DNA of 64,000 nt from Pollenia angustigena (lineage: Eukaryota > Arthropoda > Insecta > Diptera > Polleniidae), in assembly GCA_930367215.1 (NCBI GenBank), contig OV884058.1, positions 105,919,802-105,983,801 of the forward strand, written 5' to 3'. Position numbers and translations under genes: made by a program. The notes below the pieces were generated by a model. That model did not search any database. It saw only the letters and a program-made list of their open reading frames with translations, and was not told where the DNA came from. This document shows positions 22,581 to 35,047 of the stretch, in pieces. Position 1 is the first letter of the stretch. Each line of letters starts with the position of its first letter.

Positions 22581-23340
22581 ATAATAATTAATTTTGTATG
22601 TTTTTAAAAATATTTAATTATTGTAGATTCTTCTTAAACTAATTAATTACAAATTTCAATGTAATTGTAAAACAACAATCCAAAAACCTCTGATTATATG
22701 TACTAAAAGTAAACTACAAATAAATAAAAAAAGAAACGCCACTGGAAACGGTGGGCTTAGATGATAGACTAAAATATTATTTAAATTTAGCTATTTTAAA
22801 AGAATAATACATACAAATAATGTAACAATTTTATGTGTTAAAGGTGTTGTAATTAGTTTAAGGCTCCTTTTTGATCAGATTTTTCAGTTACATTTTTCAA
22901 GTACAAATTACAATGAGACATGTGTTTTTTTTTAGTTGCTATTTGAATCTTAATTCTCATAATTAAAAAGGCCTCTTTTGTAATTTGTTTGTTTGGAACT
23001 TAATACAATTTTTAATTTTTTGTTTAAAGCAAACAGTTGTTCTTAAATTTAACTTAATTTATAAAATTTATTATACAAGTTTACTTGTTTGTTGATCCAT
23101 TATTGTTGATATGGGGGATATTCCGAATATATTGCCCGTGAAAGAAAGTAGCACGGAATAGTTAAAATACCAGAATAGTATAAATAAAACTGCAAATATC
23201 ACATCTATAACAAGTACAGAAACAAGTAAGGAAAAAAAAGAAAGTAAAATAACAATTAAAAAAATAGATGTATTTATACTGAAGAGCACATTACAATACT
23301 ATAAGCGACATGTTTATATTGACATTTTTAAGCAAGTATT
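22581..23340. other. no gene seen
   Basis: AT-rich, no supported feature. It ends where the 540-bp duplication starts. Confidence 0.4.
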
Positions 23341-24420
23341 CTAGTAAAAAATGGAGCTACTGGTAAGTAGTTTTGTAAGAGAGAGAAACACAATACCCCC
23401 TTACAAATCTGCTTACATTTTTACACTTGGAAGCACTACTTTTTCCTCTCAGCTAAAAAACAATTCGAAAACTGACTGCGTAATAAAAAAATGTAATTTC
23501 TATGTTCGTTAATATTTCGGCCATACCACCTGCTTCCATGTAAGGGATTAACAGATTCACTTACATCTTTGTTCTTGAATTTTTTCCTTAAATATAATTT
23601 TGACTATTTTCTAACAACCTGCTGACTTATAAGGGATTATGCGAAGTTATTCAATCATTTTTATTTACTTTAATTAAAAATTCACTTCAATGTTATTCGC
23701 TTATCTGCTGCTTGTTATAGCTGCTTTACACTACCCTGCAAATAATAGGACCAGTCCAAACACGCGTGTAAAGAGTAGCCCACAAGGGACCAGGACTAGT
23801 CCAAAAGTAACCCAAACGTATGGAAAAAACATGGTCTAGTTAACATTACGATGTCCAAGGTGAGGACCATATAACCCACCCTAGTAAAAAATGGAGCTAC
23901 TGGTAAGTAGTTTTGTAAGAGAGAGAAACACAATACCCCCTTACAAATCTGCTTACATTTTTACACTTGGAAGCACTACTTTTTCCTCTCAGCTAAAAAA
24001 CAATTCGAAAACTGACTGCGTAATAAAAAAATGTAATTTCTATGTTCTTTAATATTTCGGCCATACCACCTGCTTCCATGTAAGGGATTAACAGATTCAC
24101 TTACATCTTTGTTCTTGAATTTTTTCCTTAAATATAATTTTGACTATTTTCTAACAACCTGCTGACTTATAAGGGATTATGCGAAGTTATTCAATCATTT
24201 TTATTTACTTTAATTAAAAATTCACTTCAATGTTATTCGCTTATCTGCTGCTTGTTATAGCTGCTTTACACTACCCTGCAAATAATAGGACCAGTCCAAA
24301 CACGCGTGTAAAGAGTAGCCCACAAGGGACCAGGACTTGTCCAAAAGTAACCCAAACGTATGGAAAAAACATGGTCTAGTTAACATTACGATGTCCAAGG
24401 TGAGGACCATATAACCCACC
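23341..24420 (+). repeat. 540-bp tandem duplication, two units 99.6% identical
   Basis: Units 23341-23880 and 23881-24420 have exactly the same length. I found only two differences: G/T at 23508/24048 and A/T at 23798/24338. Each unit ends with GGACCAGTCC, CACGCGTGTAAAGAGTAGCC and a GGACCATATAACCCACC tract belonging to a dispersed repeat. The near identity means a very recent event or an assembly duplication. Confidence 0.92.
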
Positions 24421-24640
24421 TTTGGACTACTAGGGAGTAGTTTTAAAACTACTCCATGGTTTACTCAAAAGGATTAGTTTTGAAGTCTTTCAAAACGAAA
24501 GCATGTCGTTAAAAACGAAGACATGTCGTCTCACTACAAACACTTTTAAACAATGACATGGTCCATGCTTGAAGTAGTCCATTTTATCAAAATGGATCTG
24601 GTGTTCCAATTTTATTAGGATATTACACAGATCTTACGTC
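24421..24640 (+). repeat. dispersed GGACTAGTCC-type repeat
   Basis: Continues the end of the duplicated unit with GGGAGTAGTTTTAAAACTACTCC, AAAACGAAAGCATGTCGTT and ATGGTCCATG. Related copies lie at 56040-56420 and 63640-63950, in the latter case in the opposite order. Palindromic pieces suggest a foldback element. Confidence 0.65.
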
Positions 24641-24779
24641 ATAGATTATAACTTACGTATTTAACAAAAAAACAAACAAAAATACAAACCTGCCATGATA
24701 AGCCGTTATTGTTTTTTAAAACTTTTACACATTAATTAGATCAGGGAAGCATTTCGAAAAATACTTAAGACTTTGTGGA

Positions 24780-25015
24780 ATAGTGTGTAACCTGTAAAGT
24801 TTTACTGATTACTGGAAAAAATTTCAGTTTACTGAGAAAATTTTCAGTAACCAGTAAATTTAAGCTGTTTGTAGAAAAAATTTTTAGTGACCAGTAAAAT
24901 TCTACTGCGTTTATTGTTATCAGTGAAATTTTACTGGTTACTGATAATTTTTACAGTAAGCAGTAAAAATTTACTGGTTACTGAAGTTTTTGTCAGTAAG
25001 CAGTAAACTTTAAAT
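24780..25015. repeat. cluster of TTACTGGTTACTG repeats
   Basis: Many direct and inverted copies of TTACTGGTTACTG/CAGTAACCAGTAAA in about 235 bp, able to fold into a long hairpin. No coding content. Confidence 0.7.
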
Positions 25016-25619
25016 TTGTAATGCATAAATTTGTTACTGCAGTTCGCCCATGTATGGTAATAGCCAGCGCATATATATATCAACGCTCATGAACTTTTCT
25101 TGCTAACAGAAACCTTGAAATTTTTAACTGGGATGAGTAAATTTGCGCATGATTTAAAAAGGTAAGAATCGCATTGCTTTTTTAAATTTTTCCAACACAG
25201 GGTCGGAAACAGTGGCTCAAAAGTTTGTTACTTTGAAATAGAGATTTTTGGTGGAGAGATGTTTTCTTGAATTTTTCTCTAGCTTTCATTAAAATCGGTT
25301 CAGCAGTTGTTGAGAAATTTTTTTTTAACATTTTGTTTAAATAAAAATAAGGACAAAAAATTTATATTTTTTGTAACAACCGGAATAGTTTTTTATAATT
25401 AACTTAAATAACAATCGGTTAGAAAATTGCTGGCAAATAATCCTTTTTTAGTTGTGTAATATTTCTGGCCTTTAGCAGCCCCTTTGCTTCTCCATCGAAG
25501 TCTATGTTCTTTATTACATTGATTTGGAATGCTAGAGATGAGCGGATTTTACGATGCCAATAATATATTTATTGTTTAGTAAATCAATTAGTTACAAGTT
25601 AAAGTGCTCCGAATCTTAA

Positions 25620-26095
25620 ATACCCTCCAAAATCTAATCTCAAGATGTGCATTGCGCCACTATTTAGGCTAGTTATGTATCCTTATGCCACTACTATGAG
25701 GCAATACGGAATACATTTCGCGATGCCGTTATCCGGTCCTGGATCGATAGAAAGAATTGCAGGGTTTCCAGGGCATTATGGAGTGGTCTTAGGGTTCTTA
25801 ACGGGTCATTGTTCTGTTAGGGCTTTTATGAGTAAATGGGACAATACCATACCAGACTTTTGAAGGTAATGCGAGGATTCTGATGAGCTAGAGACGATTG
25901 AGCATGTACTGCACCACTGTCCTAGCCGATTATTGTGGCATTCATTTTTTTTTCTCGTTACAGACATTTTGGCGTATTCGCTATAATAATTCTGAGTTGA
26001 TGATATGTATAGCAGAAAGTATTAGAGTTTATGTATAAGTGATAATATTCCACATGCCCCTAAGAAGCCGCTTTCCAAAATTGTATATGTGGTTA
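25620..26095 (+). pseudogene. LINE 3'-terminal coding relic (post-RT region)
   Basis: The plus-strand frame reads LGFLTGHCSVRAFMSKWDN, then after a stop CEDSDELETIEHVLHHCPS, a Cys-His knuckle of the type found at the C-terminus of RNase H-bearing LINEs. It breaks up after about 25960. Earlier RT parts are not visible upstream. Confidence 0.55.
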
Positions 26096-26575
26096 TATCT
26101 GTAACTTTTTTAAATTAAATATTGGACGTAATTGTTAACCGATTTTCTTTTTAAGGGCCATTATTATAACTAAGCCAACCAAAAAATAAGCATTTGCTTT
26201 TTTATTATAAATTATTTTTGCAATATCGGCTTTTTTACTTATTTTGCCAAGGTTAAGAAAGATGTTTGACTATTGACTGCCAGCAGTCGTCAATGGCTGT
26301 GAGCATTAAACGGCAAAACCCTCTGAAGAATCAAGCCCCGCGGCAGTCAAGAATGAAAAATTATCAATAAATTTCATGTTGTAAATTCCTTTCTTCATAA
26401 AAATAATTAAAAAAATATCAAAATTTTTATTAAAAAACTTATTTAATAAATTTTTCCAATCGTAATTTTTTTTTGTTTTTGTTGTGCAACTTTTTTTTAT
26501 AACTACATACTAAAAAATCAACCCTTTTTGTGCTGTAACTCTGGTTAAAAAAATTCGTTGAAAGTTACGGTAATA

Positions 26576-26741
26576 AGGGTATTCACGTCACAAGTTGCAC
26601 CCTTGCAAAAAAGGAAAGTGCAAAAAATAACAACAACCACACAGACAATTAGTTGTGCGTAAATAATTGTCTTTGTGGTTGTTGTTATGTTTTTGCACTT
26701 TTGCTTTTTTACAAGGGTGCAACTTGTGACGTGAATACCCT
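26576..26741. mobile_element. 166-bp MITE with AGGGTATTCACG ends
   Basis: Long near-perfect inverted arms beginning AGGGTATTCACGTCACAAG, flanked by TAATA on both sides (26571-26575, 26742-26746). Shares the first ten terminal bases with the foldback elements at 20824-22254. Confidence 0.85.
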
Positions 26742-26805
26742 TAATATTTTTTGTATCCCTTGTACAATATCATCCCAACAACCTATATTATCTCTGTATG
26801 TTATT

Positions 26806-27000
26806 ATACCCACACCACAAGGGTGGAGAGCATTTGTGCTGATGTGTGTAACACCTTAAAATATTGGTCCTAAAGTATACCGATCGAAGTTGATTCTGAG
26901 TCCATCTAACGATGTCCGTCCGGCTGGCTAGCTGGCTGCCCATGTTACATTGTGCGCAAGGTAGAGGTCGTATGTTTGAAGATAAAGGGTGATTACCCTT
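26806..27000. repeat. dispersed fly repeat (ACCCACACCACAAGGGTGG)
   Basis: Block with ATACCCACACCACAA, GCTGATGTGTGTAACAC, AACGATGTCCGTCCG and GGCTAGCTGG. The same ordered blocks occur at 39628-39800. I recall this as a common interspersed repeat of flies; its element class is not clear. Confidence 0.65.
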
Positions 27001-27134
27001 GATGGTCATTGTGCAAATTTGCAGTGCATATTATGATTAATCGTGAGCATACCACTTTTATTTTTTGTGCAAATTTGTGTTTTTTTAAAAATGTATATTG
27101 CCAGCACTGTAAAAAATTTGCATTTGTTTACAAT

Positions 27135-27421
27135 CAAAGGGAATTCATACAAGGTGCTCTTATTATGGAAACGTTTACAACACAGTAAAATATTTTAACG
27201 GCATGCCAAAAATTCAAACAAATATTTTAATTTGTTTTTTTTATTTTAAATTATGTGTTTTAACTTAAAAACATTTTAAATTCCATAATTTTAAGCGAAA
27301 ATTAAAGAATTTAGTTAAGATTTCCCAGAACCACCAGAACGGTATACCATTTTGACACAAGGTTAGTTATCAGCTGTTGCTTACCTAGCAAGATAAGGTC
27401 ACCTGGTGTAAATTCGCCTTG
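27135..27421. mobile_element. CAAGG-type MITE, type a
   Basis: 287 bp. Left end CAAAGGGAATTCATACAAGG (a variant), right end complement of CAAGGCGAATTTACACCAGG. Perfect 8-bp duplication TTTACAAT (27127-27134 and 27422-27429). Confidence 0.85.
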
Positions 27422-27767
27422 TTTACAATTATACACAAGAAAATTAAAATATTTTTTTTTTTTTTTTTTTAATAATTTAAATTTATTCTCTATTTAATAT
27501 GAAAACCCACGATAATGTTCAATTTATAAATTTCCTTAAAAACAATATGGCGCTTACTATGTCAAATGTTATTGTTTACATTTGTTTGCAACGGAGCAAA
27601 TATGCACTACTAATCTTGCTCATGGTTTTTTTTAGTGCAAACGAAGTAAAATAGAGCAATTTGCAAATACGTACATTTTGTTGTATTGTGCAAATTTGTG
27701 TATTTTTGCACGCATTTGCATCGGTTGCACACTTTGCAATACCCATCGTGATTTCCCCTGTAATTTA

Positions 27768-27946
27768 GGCCCCTATTACGGTTTACAACTCAACTCAGTT
27801 GAGTTGTAATAAATACAACTGGTTGTGATCAGTTGTAATTTTTGTTATGTTTTTGTTCACCGAAATTTAGCAAAGTTGTAAGCCATAATACAAAAATTAA
27901 GATATTACAACACAACTGAGTTGAGTTGTAAACCGTAATAGGGGCC
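27768..27946. mobile_element. Harbinger-type MITE with TTA duplication
   Basis: 179 bp, near-perfect inverted ends of over 30 bp starting GGCCCCTATTACGG, flanked by TTA on both sides (27765-27767, 27947-27949). The end resembles that of the Harbinger element at 11413 (GCCCCGATTACCG), so it may use that type of transposase. Confidence 0.85.
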
Positions 27947-27949
27947 TTA

Positions 27950-28630
27950 ATGAAATTTGGTACATAGGTTCTAATTGTACAAGGGCGAATCGGTCCATAA
28001 TTAGGGTCTCTGTGCCCACTCACATAACATAAGGTATGGAATTTTTTTTAAAAATATAAACACGATAGGAGATAGAGGACAATTTCTGCCTATCAGAAAC
28101 TATCACATCGATTTTAATGAAATTCAAAACATAGATATTCATGTAGCCATAAACTCTCGAAAATTTGTTTTTTAATACTGTGGTGTTGGGTATCATATGG
28201 TAGGGCATGCCCGACTATACTTTCTTAATTGATTTTTATGTTATTCTGTAAGGTACTTTTTATATTGTTGTATATGTTTTTTATGTGTTAAAGTTTTTAG
28301 TATTAGGCTTTTTTATCAACGTATTTTATTATTTGCTTGTTTAAGTCCTTTTCTCTTGAAAATTTCATAGCTGTGTTCTAACGGCCAAATTCCTAAGTCA
28401 CACAATCACAATATGTAATACTCTTTCTACCGTCAATGTTTGTAACGTCTTTAAATATTTTTTAATATAGTTTTTGTATAAAGTAACGTCAGTTAGTTCT
28501 CTTCTTTAGTATAGAACTTTTTTTTGCTTTTTTAATATAGTTTTAGCTATAAAGAATTTCTATGTATATATTGGAATGAAAGTGATTTGCATAACCAAAT
28601 ATTGTTAATTTCTGCAAATTTTGGGTTTTT
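27950..28630. other. no gene seen
   Basis: AT-rich. Two short antisense frames of about 60 codons have no motifs. Confidence 0.4.
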
Positions 28631-28639
28631 AAACGAAGT

Positions 28640-29040
28640 TGTAACAAGATTGGAAACAGAAAATCTTTCACTGGTTTCCCATGTTAATAAGATTATGGAC
28701 ACCGAAAGAAAATGTCCGGTGTTCTAGGGGATATAGGAGACTAATAATTTAAATCAGTTTAATTAAAAACTTATGGATTTTCGGTACTAAAAAAAAATTG
28801 CGAATATTTTGGGAGGCACGCGGAGTTGTGAGTCCAATCGTATAAAATATACTTCAGAGCAAATACTCATTTTTAAATATGCTTCCTCAACATCTGTTTA
28901 TGTAAAAAGAAGTTTTTCTATGTACGAGAACGTGCTGAATCCAAATAGACAGTTTTCTTTTTGAAAATTTATCGCATCAATTTATAATTTAGTGCAACAA
29001 CGTATTAAACGAATTTTCAAAAAAACTGAGCGCTTTTCAT
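28640..29040 (+). pseudogene. hAT-like (CGGBP1-type) transposase C-terminal relic
   Basis: The plus-strand frame shows RLETENLSLVSHVNKIMDT near 28650. After degenerate sequence it gives FKYASSTSVYVKRSFSMYEN and VLNPNRQFSF-stop-KFIASIYNL (28872-28990). The block YA..TSV.VKRSFS.Y..VL..NR..F matches the C-terminal dimerisation region that I remember from this hAT branch. Frameshifts and stops prevent function. Confidence 0.5.
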
Positions 29041-30500
29041 ATAAATTTTACTACACGTCCAATCACTTGTGTTGTGAAAACAGCACATAAAAAACGAACA
29101 TAATTAAATAATTGTTGACTACAAAGAGTATATTTCGGAAAGAAGTATGTATGGAACTTTGTGAAATTTAAGACCGATTCTCAACATTCACATAGGCTTC
29201 GTTTTAGTGCAATAAAAATTTATCCCATTATCCAGAAAATTGCAACTTGTACTTTGCGCAGACAACCAGCCAGATGGACTGATAAACATCGTTAGATCAT
29301 CAAATGAATCTGAGTTAATCAGTAAAATAAAAGATGGGTTAGATTTCTACGAATTACACTCATTAAAACTCACGTATATAATTGGTTTTTTTTTTTTTTG
29401 CTTATTTATAAAATTTGGCAGTGTAAATTAACATACATCTTTAAAAATAACATAATTTGGCTTCCAAATTTAGAGTGAAAATCAAATGTGGTAAAATTAA
29501 AACAATACGTTGGGTATACAGCCAGTCATAAAAAACAAGTTGTTTTGTACATTTGAAAATTTCAAATTGCAATTAAATTAATACATACATCGAACAAAAG
29601 TTTTCTTAGAAAATGGGTTGCGCAAAACGATATAATAAAAAGAATCCTACGTATCTCTAAGTGCAAATGGCATGGCAGGCAATATGCTCATTGTGACAAT
29701 GTTTTAAACTAATACAAATTAAAAAACAGTTTGCCAGCAATAGACACTGTTGGAGTTCGTTACCAAAAGTTGGAAAAGAAGACATTAAACGTACATATTT
29801 AAACTTATTAGTTGTTCCGTCCAAGACTAATTGAAAAATCTACGGCATGAGGAAAATTACCTTTCAGTATTAATATTTTGAAATTTTGGAAAGCTAAAAG
29901 TTTTAAAACACCAGTTATGTCGAAACTTGCTTTAGTAGCACAAGCTGTACCTGTAACTAAGGTATCCGTGAAAAACACGTTCGCACATTAATCTACCAAG
30001 GAAAACTTGAAAGCAAAATCTTTTACTAGCCTGGAAATATTTGATAGATTTTATATATGTACTTTGATCTTAAATATTAACAGGGACCATTTTGTATAAC
30101 AGCAATTTTATCCAGAAAAACAGGTTTTTTAGGTTCTATTATGGTTTTACAATATTTTTGATTACAATGGTCAAAATACATATAAAAATGTGTCATCAAA
30201 GCCTTTAAGAATAGTTTTTGGTTTGTTTTCGTTAATCTTTTGTTTGGTTTGAGTAAACACGATAGGTAGGTATAAAAGCTTTTTTACCGATACCGATATT
30301 CAAAATATTCGTTTCGTCTGACAACCTTACTAAAAAGAATTCACAAAACTCCAGAGGCTTCAGCTATATTTTTTTTTTAAACTGTAGTTATATGTAAACA
30401 AACTTTTAGAATACCACATACATGCGCTTGGGTAATGGTGCGTGTGCTCATTTACTACTGTGACGTAGAATGGTCAGAAATAAAACGTTGTCAACGTTTA
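29041..30500. other. no gene seen; trace of retroelement-like sequence
   Basis: AT-rich. A 16-base string GCGCAGACAACCAGCC at about 29258 is also found at 3291 in the gypsy relic, so a decayed LTR-retroelement tail may lie here. Nothing else could be supported. Confidence 0.35.
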
Positions 30501-30506
30501 AATGAG

Positions 30507-30677
30507 CTAAAAAACTGCATTCAAAGTAGAAAAACTGCCATTTCTTCCACTTCTTCATTTGTCATTGGCCAAAAAAAACTTTTGCTTTTACTTCTGATTC
30601 ATTAAAAAAAGCTAAATGTTGTACACAACGTTAGTTTTTTGTTCGACCGTTTTTGGTTTCGACTGCAGTTTTTTAAA
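30507..30677 (-). repeat. dispersed TIR repeat, inverted copy of the 51166-51364 element
   Basis: Its right part (GGTTTCGACTGCAGTTTTTT) is the reverse complement of the left part of the element at 51166, and the internal CTTCTTCATTTGTCATTGGCC is also matched in reverse there. Confidence 0.65.
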
Positions 30678-30700
30678 CCCTGCTACCTGTCTTGTATTTT

Positions 30701-31124
30701 TTGTTTGTCCTGTGAGTTCCATAATCTGTCTAAATGCACATTTGTCGCAAAAAACCAAAAATATCTATGAATCACCTAAACTAATGAAACAATTCGTGTC
30801 TTAAATTTGATTGATAGTCTTATCATATTAGCAAAAAACTTATCAAATTGTTACTTACGTATTGTTATGCGTTCCCATTTTTCTACCATATACAGTTCAG
30901 TTACCATTAAATAGCGAAACCACCAATAATTGCAAAAATCTATTATGTTTTGTAGCATCTTTTACTTTCGCGAAATGTTTTGTTTAAATAAATAACTTTT
31001 AAATCTGACAAAACTAATTGACAAATTACTATAACAAGACGAATTTTTTGAATAAGTTGATAAGATTATTAAAAACAAAAACCAAGGCCCAACAAAAACT
31101 ATATTAAACGCTCAGAGAAAATTA
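30701..31124. other. no gene seen
   Basis: AT-rich spacer before the hAT element. Confidence 0.4.
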
Positions 31125-31132
31125 TGTTACAG

Positions 31133-32578
31133 TAGAGCTGCAAAACAATCGATAGTACTATCGATAGTATCGATAGTTTTCTTTTTGGCGGACTATCGAT
31201 AGTTCTTATCACTATCGATACTATCGGAAAATTTTAAAAGTAACTGCAAAGTTGATTAGATGTAGTCAACGAAACATTTTTAACAACTCATGAACTTTTT
31301 TAGTTCTTTGAGAAAAAGGAAAACGTACTTAAGTGATGATTCATACCTACCTTATATAAACTTAATTAATTCAAAGAGTGTTACCTTGTTTATTCAGCTA
31401 AAATAATGTTAAGTTTTAAAAAAATAATAGCAGCCAGGGTTCTTAGAAGTGTTTTCTCGCTAAATGTGGCTATTTTTTTTTTACCAGTTTGTCATTTTTT
31501 CTTAACGAAAAGTCTTAAAAAAATTAATTGGGTTATTTTGTAAAAGACTTTATTCTACTTCCTTGAAAATTTTTTGAAAATTAAAAACTTTTTATATAAA
31601 TAAATTTTCAACGCAAGGGTTACGAAATAACCTTTTACATTTCTAGTCTTAAGTTGAATATTTTGACGTCGAAGGTAAAAAAACTGACAACCCTGATGAC
31701 AATTAACCGTCTCTATATCTACAGTCAGCCTCAAAAGAAAGTGTACACCGTACAGTCCGTAGATGTTAAAAGGGGGAGAGTACAAAAAATCTGTTTTTAT
31801 GTTTTTGAAGTGTATTCAGTACTTGTTTATTTTAATAAAAAAATTTGTCATTTATTTCTTCTCCTCATTTTCAAATTAACATTAATCTCAGAAAACGCCT
31901 TATTTTACGCGTCAAAAAAAAGTGTACAATCTCATATCATTTCCATGCTCCTACGTCAAAAAGGTAATTTAACCCCTAGTTTTTTGTTTTTTTCTTCTTA
32001 CAATCATATTACGGATGTTTAATTATCTTTTCTATCTATACTGATCAATTAAAAGTCAAGTTAACTTTAGTTTGTAAATAATAGTCAACATGGGTAAGCA
32101 GACTACAGTAGAAACTCGTAATGTAGTGGTAAAATTGGCATCTGAAGGCAAATCTTTGAGAGAAATTGGCAGTACTATTGGCAGATGTCATAATAATATG
32201 AAAAAAAAAAAAATATAAGGTAAGTACAAAAATGTTAAAGACCTTCCCCCTATAGCAGACCTAAAACTTTGTCCGACGTGGAGAAGAGGACAATAGTGCG
32301 AAGAGTAAAGGCTAATTCCTTGCGCAGTACAGGAAAAATAGCAGAGGAACGAGCAATAATATTAGGAGCAAGTGTCAGCGACAGTACTGTTCGCCAAGCA
32401 CTACCTGAACATGGGATATATCGTAGTGTTCCCAAAATGTAATGTATCTGTAAAAATCCAAAAAATCGTACAGAAGTGGTACATAGAAACTTTTCGATAC
32501 TATCGATATTATCGATAGTTTTTAAGCTAACTATCGAAACTATCGATTGGGCCGACTATCGATAGTTTTGCAGCTCTA
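31133..32578. mobile_element. hAT element with perfect 8-bp duplication, containing a Tc1-like relic
   Basis: 1446 bp. Inverted ends TAGAGCTGCAAAAC, then subterminal CGATAGT-rich sequence (many copies of ACTATCGATAGT). Target duplication TGTTACAG at 31125-31132 and 32579-32586 is exact. No hAT transposase remains; the middle holds the remains of a Tc1-like element. Confidence 0.88.
31722..32442 (+). pseudogene. Tc1-like element relic nested in the hAT
   Basis: A terminus CAGTCAGCCTCAAAAGAAAG directly after TA (31720-31721), with a second related copy (TCAAAAAAAAGTGTACAATC) about 180 bp inside, an IR/DR arrangement. From ATG 32090 the frame reads MGKQTTVETRNVVVKLASEG and SLREIGSTIGR. After a frameshift it continues RPKTLSDVEKRTIVRRVKAN and VSDSTVRQALPEHGI, the paired helix-turn-helix of Tc1 transposases. 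It ends at TAA 32440-32442; the DDE domain and right terminus are missing. Confidence 0.8.
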
Positions 32579-33005
32579 TGTTACAGCCGTGGTAGGTGTA
32601 AAAGTTAAAAAAAGGCATAGCCCAGAGTTGTCAATATAGTGATTTTTTTTCTTTTGAAGAAGGTTTTAATTAATTTGAAGTAATTTAAATTATTTTAAGG
32701 CGGTTTACATAAAACAAATATGTAATAGTTATGTAAATTGTTTATATATATTTATTGGCTTTTAAAGTTCCATTTATTACATTATAACCATTACTTTAAC
32801 TAAGTTTTTAATAAGTTTTTTTCTTGTTTAATAAAACAATTTGACAGCATTGTATATAATAAACAAATGGATCCGTCAATGGTACAATAACAGACGGTAG
32901 TCACGAAGAGCCAGCTGAATAATTTTTGATTTACCTGTTTTGTGATATGAACTGTCAAATGCGGTGATGTTTTATCAACACGTACACAAATTATTAAGGT
33001 AGAAA

Positions 33006-33798
33006 CCCAACAAACACGAAGTCAAACCTTTGATATGAAATGACTTTATCATTTGACATCAAACACAATTCTCAAACGTTTTTCAATTGTTTGATTTAAC
33101 ATTTAAATTCAAATTGATAATGATTTGAAAATAAACATTTGACTTCAAATGTTTTATCAATTTGATGTCAAATTGGTATCAAATGTTAAAATCAAATCAA
33201 AACTAAACTTGGCAATACTTAAGCGAAAAATAAATGTGAACATTAAAAATGGCGATTAAAGTAAAATTTTTACTTCGTGGTTAAATGTGTTTTACAAGTG
33301 TACGATTTATTTTTCGTGAAAAATAAAAATTATTTGTCATTAAAATGATTAAAAATACGAACTAAAAAAAATAAAACGGGAAAGTGAAGAAATTATAAGT
33401 TCATTGAATGATCACGGTGCTACAATCCTCAAAATAAAAAGGTGCCAATTATTTCGTCTTTGCAAAAATTAGAGGACGGAAAGAACATTATTTCATATTT
33501 AAGCTATGGTGCCGAATGTTTATCTCACATTTTATTTAAATATATAATGAATTTAAATTAAAAAAATACAATATTTTTATTTATGTTCCACATTGTATTA
33601 TAATCCACATTTGAAAAACATTTGAGAATTACGTTTGAAAGCAAGTTGAAAATAAAGGCATTTTTCAATTTGAAAATAATTTCCCATTTTTGTTGAGAAC
33701 GCTATGATTTTCAAATCATTATCAAACGTTTGTCGTTTGAGAAAACGTTTGATTTCAAATCATTCTCAATTTGAAATCAAACCTCCGTGTTTGTTGGG
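33006..33798. mobile_element. TIR element with CCCAACAAACAC ends
   Basis: 793 bp; left CCCAACAAACACGAAG, right complement of CCCAACAAACACGGAGG. Subterminal zones are dense in TTTGATTTCAAAT-type motifs on both sides. No transposase. Target duplication unclear. Confidence 0.72.
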
Positions 33799-34358
33799 AA
33801 GAAGTACATAACACGTGTTAGTGCGCGCGCGCTCTGTCGCCTTCTGTCAAAAACTAGTTAACTAGTGTATTTTCATAGAACAAGCTACATGCAAAATATT
33901 TTGACGCGTTTGCGCCAGAAGGTCGGTTAACTTTGAACTTTTTAACGCGTTGTGTATTTTTGACAAGTAATCAGCTGTCAATAAAAAGAATCATGAAAGA
34001 AAAACATACAATATTTATACAAAAAGAATAAATTCAATAAAATAATAAACTCTTGATATATTTTCGAATCCGTTTTCAATATACAAATAAGTTAATAAAT
34101 AAAAAAACAGCTTTTGTAACGCGCGTTGTGTAACTTGCAATATTCCATGCGCTAAAGTTTTTAAATGCACGACAAACGTTGACGAATTAAAGCGTGATAT
34201 CTAATTCTACCTTTAACCCTTAATGGTTTTTGTTCGTCGAAGCTCATTTACACTTTATCATATAACTCTTTTATGTGAATTCAAATAGCGCTCTTTTTCA
34301 AAAACGCTAGCTGATGTCAAAAGCCTTAAAAATAATTAATTTGTTAACACAAAAAAGA
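33799..34358. other. no gene seen
   Basis: Holds a short GCGCGCGC tract near 33822 and several scattered ACGCGT motifs. No supported gene. Confidence 0.35.
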
Positions 34359-34562
34359 GTTCAAATTCGTATCAAATTTTGATAGAGAATAATGTTTTTT
34401 AATTACACTAAAATGTACTCATAAAGTGACCCCAGTTCTTCAGCAAAAGATAAAACAAAAGTTCAAATTCGTATCAAATTTTGATAGAGAAGAACGTTTT
34501 TTCATAACACTAAAATGTACTCATAAAGTGACCCCAGTTCTTCAGCAATAGATAAAACAAAA
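34359..34562 (+). repeat. 102-bp tandem duplication
   Basis: Unit GTTCAAATTCGTATC...AAAACAAAA at 34359-34460 is repeated at 34461-34562 with few differences, including the shared block GTGACCCCAGTTCTTCAGCA. Confidence 0.85.
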
Positions 34563-35047
34563 GTCATTATGTTATTAGAATCGTGACGGTTTTTGTAAAA
34601 AGAAGCTTATTCGCCGTTATAAATAATTTAAATAAACAAAAATAAATTGACAATTAAGCTGCAGATCCACACCACGCGTTTTCGCTTCTACGCATTGCAT
34701 GATTTTTTTTACCTTCCATGCGTTCTATAATTCAAGTTACATGCAACGCTTTTATGCGGCATCACCACAAGTAAAAATTAAATTTCATATGTCAAAACCA
34801 GCTGATTTGTTCGAACGCTGCTTGTTACGCTTACAAAATTAGAAAGTAAACCTACTTTTCGCATTCAACGCCTCAATAAATCCTACGCTTTTGTGCATGT
34901 AACTTGTTACATTTAACTACACAGATACTACTTTTTTGACAGCTGACCTTCAGTTTTACCCTGCCTTTACACATGCAAGTAGTGGCATGCCACTGTTGTA
35001 TACATATTATCAAAGAAAATTTGTTCGAAATAGTCGAATCTCATGCC

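Noticed and set aside
29585..29700. MGCAKRYNKKNPTYL frame as the start of a THAP-type transposase
   Set aside because: The Cys-Cys-His-Cys pattern is not present and the frame closes at once.
31654..32022. 122-codon open frame
   Set aside because: It runs over the Tc1-like terminus and non-coding hAT DNA; no protein motif.
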